A stretch of DNA of 64,000 bases from Vitrella brassicaformis (taxonomy: Eukaryota; Sar; Vitrellaceae). The notes below the pieces were generated by a model. That model did no database searches. It had not been told where the DNA came from and worked only from the letters and a program-made list of their open reading frames with translations. The translations under genes were made by a program, and so were the position numbers. This document shows positions 58,550 through 64,000 of the stretch, piece after piece (positions within the stretch are counted from its first letter, which is position 1; each line of letters opens with the position of its first letter). Location: positions 172,994-236,993 of the forward strand of contig CDMY01000395.1 in assembly GCA_001179505.1 (NCBI GenBank), read 5' to 3'.

Positions 58550-60413
58550 CTAATCCCTGCGATGAAAGGGTCGGCACACGTCGTCAGCACATGCAGCTAC
58601 CCACAGGTCTCACTGGCCGCCTCCCATGTCAACACGTGCGAGCATCCGTTGAGAGGCGTGTGTGGCGATTGGGTGATGATGATGTCGAGGTGGCCACCCC
58701 ACACACGCCTGACACACACATCAATTGCGCACCACATAGCGATTCGCCCTCTCATTGCGTGTCGTCCATCGACTCACCGGTCCACCACCACTGCTGGCGA
58801 GTCGGCGAAGCCGCCCACAGCCAACACCCGGTGAACCAGCATCAGGTCCTTCAGCAGGTAGCTGGCCGATGCGTGAACAGGCGCGTCGTCGATGCCAACC
58901 GTCGCCCAGCCCACACCAGGCTGCCACCTAATGCGGTGGCGGACTGGCGGGTCGTTCGGCTTGGCGTGGTGGATGAAGGGGTGCTGCGAGAAGGGATGGA
59001 CGGGCCGGTTTGCGAGGGGGAGGGGCGAGTTGATGGCGGCGGTGAAGTTGGGCTCGTTGCGGATGATCCGGAGCTCGTTGTTGTGGCGGAATAGGATGAG
59101 TGTACCGTCATGCTGGCCAGTGGGGCGCCGGAGGACGACATTGCGGCCGACGAGCATTCACTGCGCACAGAAACGGGGCAGTGACAAGAAGTCTTGATGA
59201 ACAGACACACACATCCAGCAGCTCACCGGTTGCCTCTTCTGTGTGTCGTGCTTACCGCCTTGGTGGCGTGTGTCTGCAGGTCTCCAGCACCCACAGTGAC
59301 CGGCAGCTGGCAATTGCCGCAGTGCTCGGCGAGTCTGAGCGTCCCGCCCGCCTCCCGCCAGCCGCCCTCGCCCCCCTCCTCCACCACCCACATGGCCTTC
59401 ATCACATCGCCGTGGCTCAGCTGATCGTCGAACTGCACCACACCGCCCACCCCCGCCCGCTCGACGGCCGTCCGCAGGCGAAGGCTGCGGACGATGGGCC
59501 GCACGGCGTTGGTGAAGTGGCGGGCTGTCGATTTGAATCGGCCGATGGTGTTGACGTCAGAGGCTGCGACGATGATGCTTATGGGCTCAGCGGGAAGGTC
59601 CGAGAGGTCCGTCGGTGTGGCCTGATGCCACACAGCAATGCCATGCACACGCAATGCATCTGGCGGCTCGGTGTGTGTGTCTTGCTTGTGCCTGCCTGTG
59701 GTCACACACCTGCACGTGGCCATCGTTGCTTTGTGTGGCAGAATTGTTCGGCTCATCACCTGACAACGACACAGACACACACAAGGCCGGTTGTGTGTGT
59801 TGGTGTGCCATTCTACCTTACGAATGTGTGTGTCGGCTCACCCTCGTGTGTTGTCTGTGCGATGACGGTCTCTATTGTGTGCGCAAGCTCTGCCAGATGG
59901 TCGGACACAGCAGCGAGTTGACGATTCACCTTGGCCACCACCTGACGAATGAATGAACAGAACAAGAGCAACACCAAGCATAACTTGACAGAGGCCATTG
60001 TGTGGTTCTGTGTGCTGCTTGGCACCCTGCATGCACCTGTGTTGGCAGCTGAGTGGAGTCCATCTGTGAGAGCCGTGTGATCTGTGTGTTTGCCTGCACA
60101 CATATGCCACCACCCCACAAGCAGCACCACAGGCAAGCAACCGACAGGTGAAAGATGGATGGACTGCATAAACGAATGTGCGAGTTAGCTACCTGTGTCT
60201 GATTCATCTGAAGGCATGCTGTGATCAAAAGCGTGAACTCCCGCTGCGGCAAGAGCTGCTCACGCACACGCAAAGCAACCATCTGCACCACACACATGCA
60301 GGACAACACAAACGGCACACAGACACGACGAATGCTATGATGCACGTGCTCAAGGGGAGGGCACCTTTGCCTTTATTCCCATCTTCTCTCACCCGAGTCT
60401 GATTGACGTCCAT
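58550..60413 (-). CDS. F-box-like protein with helical N-terminus
   Basis: Starts at ATG 60411-60413 with the short exon MDVNQTR. Exons MVALRVREQLLPQREFTLLI ... QMNQTQ (60283-60194), ANTQITRLSQMDSTQLPTQ (60095-60038), VVAKVNRQLAAVSDHLAELA (59940-59843), about 59720-59262, 59157-58783 and 58719-58600 follow. The helical N-terminus looks like a small coiled coil. Near 59610-59500, LSDLPAEPISIIVAASDV then RFKSTARHFTNAVRPIVR has the LP...I...L...R.F shape of an F-box, which would link substrates to an SCF ubiquitin ligase. The rest (GTLILFRHNNELRIIRN, LMLVHRVLAVGGFAD, WGGHLDIIITQSP) is beta-rich and unrecognised. The end is a model: the stop may be at 58597 or 58550. A decayed relative lies at 22236-22821. 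Start codons of this gene and the SRP40 gene are 176 bp apart. Confidence 0.6.
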
Positions 60414-60589
60414 GGCCCAGATGGTATGAATCACGCTGCTGCTTGGACGCTTCAAGAGATTGAGCACGTCCCACTCATCAACCTCAACCCTTTGATCTCC
60501 TCCCCCTCTGCGATTTCTCTGCGAGCTTGAAAGGTATCTGCAAGCCAAGCTGTCCTTTCCGTGACTGTTCCCGATTGTTGGCATCGGCC
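60414..60589. promoter_or_regulatory. Shared head-to-head promoter region (176 bp)
   Basis: Lies between the diverging start codons of the F-box-like gene (-) and the SRP40 gene (+). The minus-strand frame is open upstream to 60611, past the SRP40 start, but the shared 7-residue first exon with the 22-kb relative supports the start at 60413. Confidence 0.5.
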
Positions 60590-61780
60590 ATGACTGATGT
60601 GGATCCTTCATCCCTGTTCCCCATCATCCACGGCTTCCTCACAGCGCAGGGATTCACCAGAACGGCAAAAGTTCTGCGCAAGGAGCTCGGCGAGGTAAGC
60701 CAGAGGGCTTGTGTGCCCGAATGCACCGAGTATCTAGCGCTAGATAGCCGTGGAGATGGTGTTGCCTGCTCCTGTTGTGTCCACCTCAGGGCGTTGAACT
60801 CGGAACGGAAGAGGACTTGATGGCCATCTATGCGGCGTACGTGGCGGCACAGCAGGCTGAGCCGATGGTGAACGGCCACATACCAGCGGATCAGCCGAAG
60901 AAGAAGAAAAAGAAGAAGAGCAAGACCATCGAAGGTCTGTCACAACGATTGATGAGTGACATGACACACTCAGACACTCCTCCGTCTGTCTGTCTGTCTG
61001 TCTGTCGCCTGCCTGCCTGGCTGCAGCTGAGGACGAGGCACCGGTTGAGGAGCCTCCAGCAGCATCGACCGAGAAGCCAAAGAAGAAGAAGAAGAAGCGA
61101 CCAGCCGTCGATCAGCCCGACGAAGTAACTGAGGAGCAGGAAGAGTCAGCTGAGCAGCCCGAAGTGAGCACGGTCAAGGTCAAGAAAGCCAAGAGGGCCA
61201 AGCTGGCGGCTGAGAGTGTCGATAGCGCACCAACGGAGGAGCAAGAGACGAATGACGTGGTCGACAAGGGGAGCAAGAAGAAAGCAGGTGTGTCAAGGGA
61301 GGGAGGGAGGGAGGGAGGGAGGGAGGAAGGGCCCTACCACATGCACCACGTGTGTGTGCAGGTGGTGTGCCGTTCAAGCGCATCGACGAGAGCAAGTTTG
61401 CGGACAAACTCCACGAGCCACTCAAAGACAACTCCTTCATCGCAAAGGTACACCACAGACACCCGTCCTTCAGAGAGTGTCCCGGCTGCACACTGTCTGT
61501 CTGTCTGTCTGTGTCGTCAGGCCAAGTGGGGTCAGGGTGCTGGTGATGTGTTCGCAGCCAAGGCAGCTGAAGACCTGGGAAAGGTAGGGACAGGACAGGT
61601 CATCCCCCGGTCGTCAGGAGATGAGACGATATACCCCCTCTGCGGTGCGGTGTGGCGGTGTGTCAGGTGCGTGGTAAGGATTTCCGCAAGGAGATGGCCA
61701 AGAAGAAACGGTCGTCGTGGAAGGGGGCAGGGGAGATCGACACGGGCGTCAACTCCATCCGATTTGACGACTCTGATTAA
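60590..61780 (+). CDS. SRP40: Nopp140/SRP40-family nucleolar protein with LisH motif
   Basis: Nucleolar chaperone of snoRNPs and of rRNA processing. Starts at ATG 60590 (MTDVDPSSLFPIIHGFL) and ends at TAA 61778-61780. Exon 1 encodes a LisH-like dimerisation motif (LFPIIHGFLTAQGFTRTAKV), as in Nopp140 of animals and yeast Srp40. The middle (60790-61285) is the usual alternation of acidic stretches and Lys runs (KKKKKKKSK, KPKKKKKKR). The C-terminal exons encode the SRP40 C-terminal domain: GVPFKRIDESKFADKLH, DNSFIAKAKWGQGAGDVFAA and VRGKDFRKEMAKKKRSSW, ending SIRFDDSD. It is short compared with vertebrate Nopp140, close to the small yeast protein. Six exons, all with GT-AG introns; introns hold GGGA and CTGT repeats. 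Confidence 0.9.
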
Positions 61781-62134
61781 CCCACAGACGGGCTGACAGA
61801 CAGTTGTCACAGGCTGAGCTGAGCAAGTGTGCAAATGGCTGACGGGGTTCATGTCATACGGCAGGCTATGGGTGTCGTGAAGAGGTGCTGGTGTGAGAGA
61901 GAGAGGTGTATAGAAAGGACGAGGAAGGAACTGAAGAGTGAGTTCAAGTCTGCAGCCGAGACCGCTCGTCTGATGAACGAATGCGTTGAATGATACGATC
62001 ACAAACACATGGACATTAATTTGCACCCGCGCAGCGCAGCGAGTTGGTCATTCATCTACTCATACACCACTCGTCCACTCATGCAGTCAGTCCACACAAG
62101 TACACCACCTTTCCTCCCTCCCTCTCCCCTTTCT
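61781..62134. other. Convergent 3' flanks
   Basis: A 354-bp region between the ends of the SRP40 gene (+) and the SMC3 gene (-). No coding pattern is seen. Confidence 0.5.
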
Positions 62135-64000
62135 CTACTGCAGGGCGATCTGCCCGTTGGCGCCGTGTTCGTTCTGCTCCTGGATGGTCTGCTTGGCGCG
62201 CTCATTGTCGATCTGCTTCATGGCGCTCTGGCGGTCGCGAATGGTCACCAGGAAACAACGGTCGGCAGGCTCAATCAACTCGGGGCTGCACCGCACCCAC
62301 ACACGTCGTGTGGATGGGTGTGGCGTGCGCGTGTGCCTGGCCTGGGTGTGTGTGAGTGTGATGTGACTGACCGGAATGTGGTGACGATGAACTGGGCCTT
62401 CTCGCTCTGCTTGGCGATCCTGAGGGAGGGAGGAACTCACAGACACAGTGACCGCCGGCCGGTGTGTGGGAGGGAGGGGCTGCCGCAGGGTGTGGTGTTG
62501 GCGCTCACAGTGTGGCGACAGCGGCTCTGTATTGGCTGTCGAGGGCGGCGTCGATCTCGTCGAACAGGTAGAAGTGAAACTAGTCGATACGATGCCCCCA
62601 CGCATTAAGATAGACGTCAACACAATTGACATGTGTGTGTCTTTTGGTTGTTGCCAGGCAGCATTGCATACGGGGTCGTGTCGTTGTATGGCGAAGATGA
62701 ATGCGAGCGCCACGACGGTCTTCTGACCACCTGCAGGGACCCACCCCACCCACGGCACGGCATACACGTGAGATACTCATGGAGGGAGGGAGGCACCGCA
62801 CCCTACCTACTGACCTGATAGCTGCTGCATGGTGTAGTAGGAGTCCTCCTTGCCGCTGAACGACACCTGTGTTAACACAGCAACACGTCATGTCACGTCA
62901 CACAGGCCAGCCGCGATGGATGGCTGGACGCATCAATCACTTTCTTTCCCCCATGGCGGTTTGACTGACTGACTTTGATGGTGACGCCCTTCCACTTGTC
63001 GGTGCGGGACATGGTCAGGCCCTGCTCCTTCTCTGATACAATCCGTTCAGGCGGAAAACGACACACACTGTGTGTGTGTTGGTGAAGGTGGTGGGGGGGC
63101 CGCCTACCGTATTGCTCGACCTCCTCCTTGGGCATGGTCGTCAGCACCTGGCGCACAACCACACACACATCCATCCATCCATCGCTTAGAGAGAGAGAGA
63201 GAGAGGCGTGTTTGTGTGGCGACCAGCTTGGCCTTGCCACGAGGCACCAGCTCCTGAAACGTCTGATGATTTTGCCACGGACACACCCACAGAGATTTGT
63301 ATGTCGGCTGTATGGTGCTGATCTATGTCTGTGTGTGTGAGGCACCTGCTTGAATTCGGTGTTGATTTTGCCGAAGGATTTGTAGAGCGTCTCGTCCTTC
63401 TTCCGGTCCATCGTCTGCACACACACACACACACACAGACGACCACAGAGATATGTGTGTGTGTGTGTGTGTGTCTTCTACTGTGCACTGACTGACCGAG
63501 ATGAAGTCGTCTATCTTGCCGCGAGTGTCCTTGAAGGACTCGTGAGTCTCCTCCAGCTGCTCGGCCTGGTCTGCACACTCATGGGAAGGAACAGAGCAAT
63601 GCGCGTCTATGTTCTCTGCCGCACGCGCCATGCTCTCCAGCTCTCATGGTGTGCATCGCCCTTGCCTTTGAAGGTGGTGAACGTGTCAACGGCCTTCTGG
63701 TTGATGCTGCCAAATGCGCCCAAGGCCTATGTGTGTGTGCGTGTGTGAGCAGACAGGCGATTTGTGTGTGGTGGTTGGTCTCTCCTCTCTATGTGTGTGT
63801 CGGCTTGGCACAGACCTCGTTGATCTTGGCGAGCTCTTTTCTGAGTGTGGGTACGTCCATTTTGTTGTATTTGAGGAGCTCCCTGTCGGCCGACGCTATG
63901 GCGATCTTGGTCATGCGGTCGTTGGCCTCGCTCTTTTTCTTCCTAAAGACACACACAGACAGACACACCGATGGATGGATGGATGTGTGTGTGACGGGGG
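62135..64000 (-). CDS. SMC3: Cohesin subunit SMC3, C-terminal part (5' partial)
   Basis: SMC ATPase of the cohesin ring that holds sister chromatids together. The window holds the last coiled-coil exons and the C-terminal ATPase lobe; the gene continues past 64000. In protein order: ADRELLKYNKMDVPTLRKEL (63940-63815), ALGAFGSINQKAVDTFTTFK (63725-63665), DQAEQLEETHESFKDTRGKI (63570-63500), a segment ending FGKINTEFKQ (63415-63347), TFQELVPRGKAKLVA (63262-63222), TTMPKEEVEQY, then TDKWKGVTIKVS (62990). The ABC signature follows as VSFSGKEDSYYTMQQLSGGQ (62866-62810) and KTVVALAFIFAIQRHDP. Walker B is FYLFDEIDAALD (62570-62535), and the tail contains FIVTTFRPELIEPADRCF (62390-62270). These match SMC3 rather than SMC1. 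The stop is TAG at 62135-62137. Introns are short with TG/CA tracts. Confidence 0.92.

Overview
The window is nuclear DNA of a single-celled eukaryote. Nearly every gene is split by short GT-AG introns (mostly 50-100 nt), which carry many TG/CA tracts, and genes lie close together on both strands. The protein mix is a RAP-domain protein with FASTK/heptatricopeptide-like repeats, a starch-binding CBM20 protein, a trefoil-bearing arylsulfotransferase, cohesin SMC3, a Nopp140/SRP40 protein and giant secreted Cys-rich modular proteins. This suggests an alveolate, most likely a photosynthetic chromerid such as Vitrella. The organism is an inference; I could not search a database.

Layout. 1-3803 (+): the 3' part of a gene with an ADP-ribosyltransferase-like domain followed by three HSP70 substrate-binding domains alternating with two SUMO/ubiquitin-like domains. 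4225-5597 (-): unknown two-exon protein. 6953-11912 (-): RAP protein. 12063-14477 (+): disordered protein ending in a J-domain-like segment. 15083-15914 (-): CBM20 protein. 16101-19622 (+): arylsulfotransferase-like protein with three P-type trefoil domains. 19870-22821: a segmental duplication around a small acidic-protein gene (-) and a secreted DUF1036-like gene (+), ending in a decayed chimeric gene copy. 22931-23872: 267-bp tandem repeat running into a 300-N gap. 23976-25193 (-): 5'-truncated non-LTR retrotransposon. 25195-41974 (+) and 45242-57375 (+): two giant paralogous genes made of dozens of alternating six-cysteine modules. A coiled-coil gene (42489-44965, -) lies between them. 58550-60413 (-): F-box-like gene related to the 22-kb pseudogene. 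60590-61780 (+): SRP40/Nopp140. 62135-64000 (-): C-terminal part of SMC3, running off the window.

Two systems stand out. The first is the ADP-ribosyltransferase / HSP70-SBD / SUMO-like fusion, which has no HSP70 ATPase domain in view and looks built by exon duplication. The second is the pair of giant Cys-rich module genes. They have recent internal tandem duplications, and several modules carry visible lesions (in-frame stops, a 1-nt frameshift, a GT-to-AT splice donor). The pair looks like a fast-evolving surface or extracellular matrix family. Many neighbours are head-to-head with only 150-350 bp between start codons, so they probably share promoters.

Exon joins were worked out by hand. 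Outer limits are usually reliable to a codon where a start or stop is stated. Internal joins, the start of the first gene and the ends of the giant genes are models.
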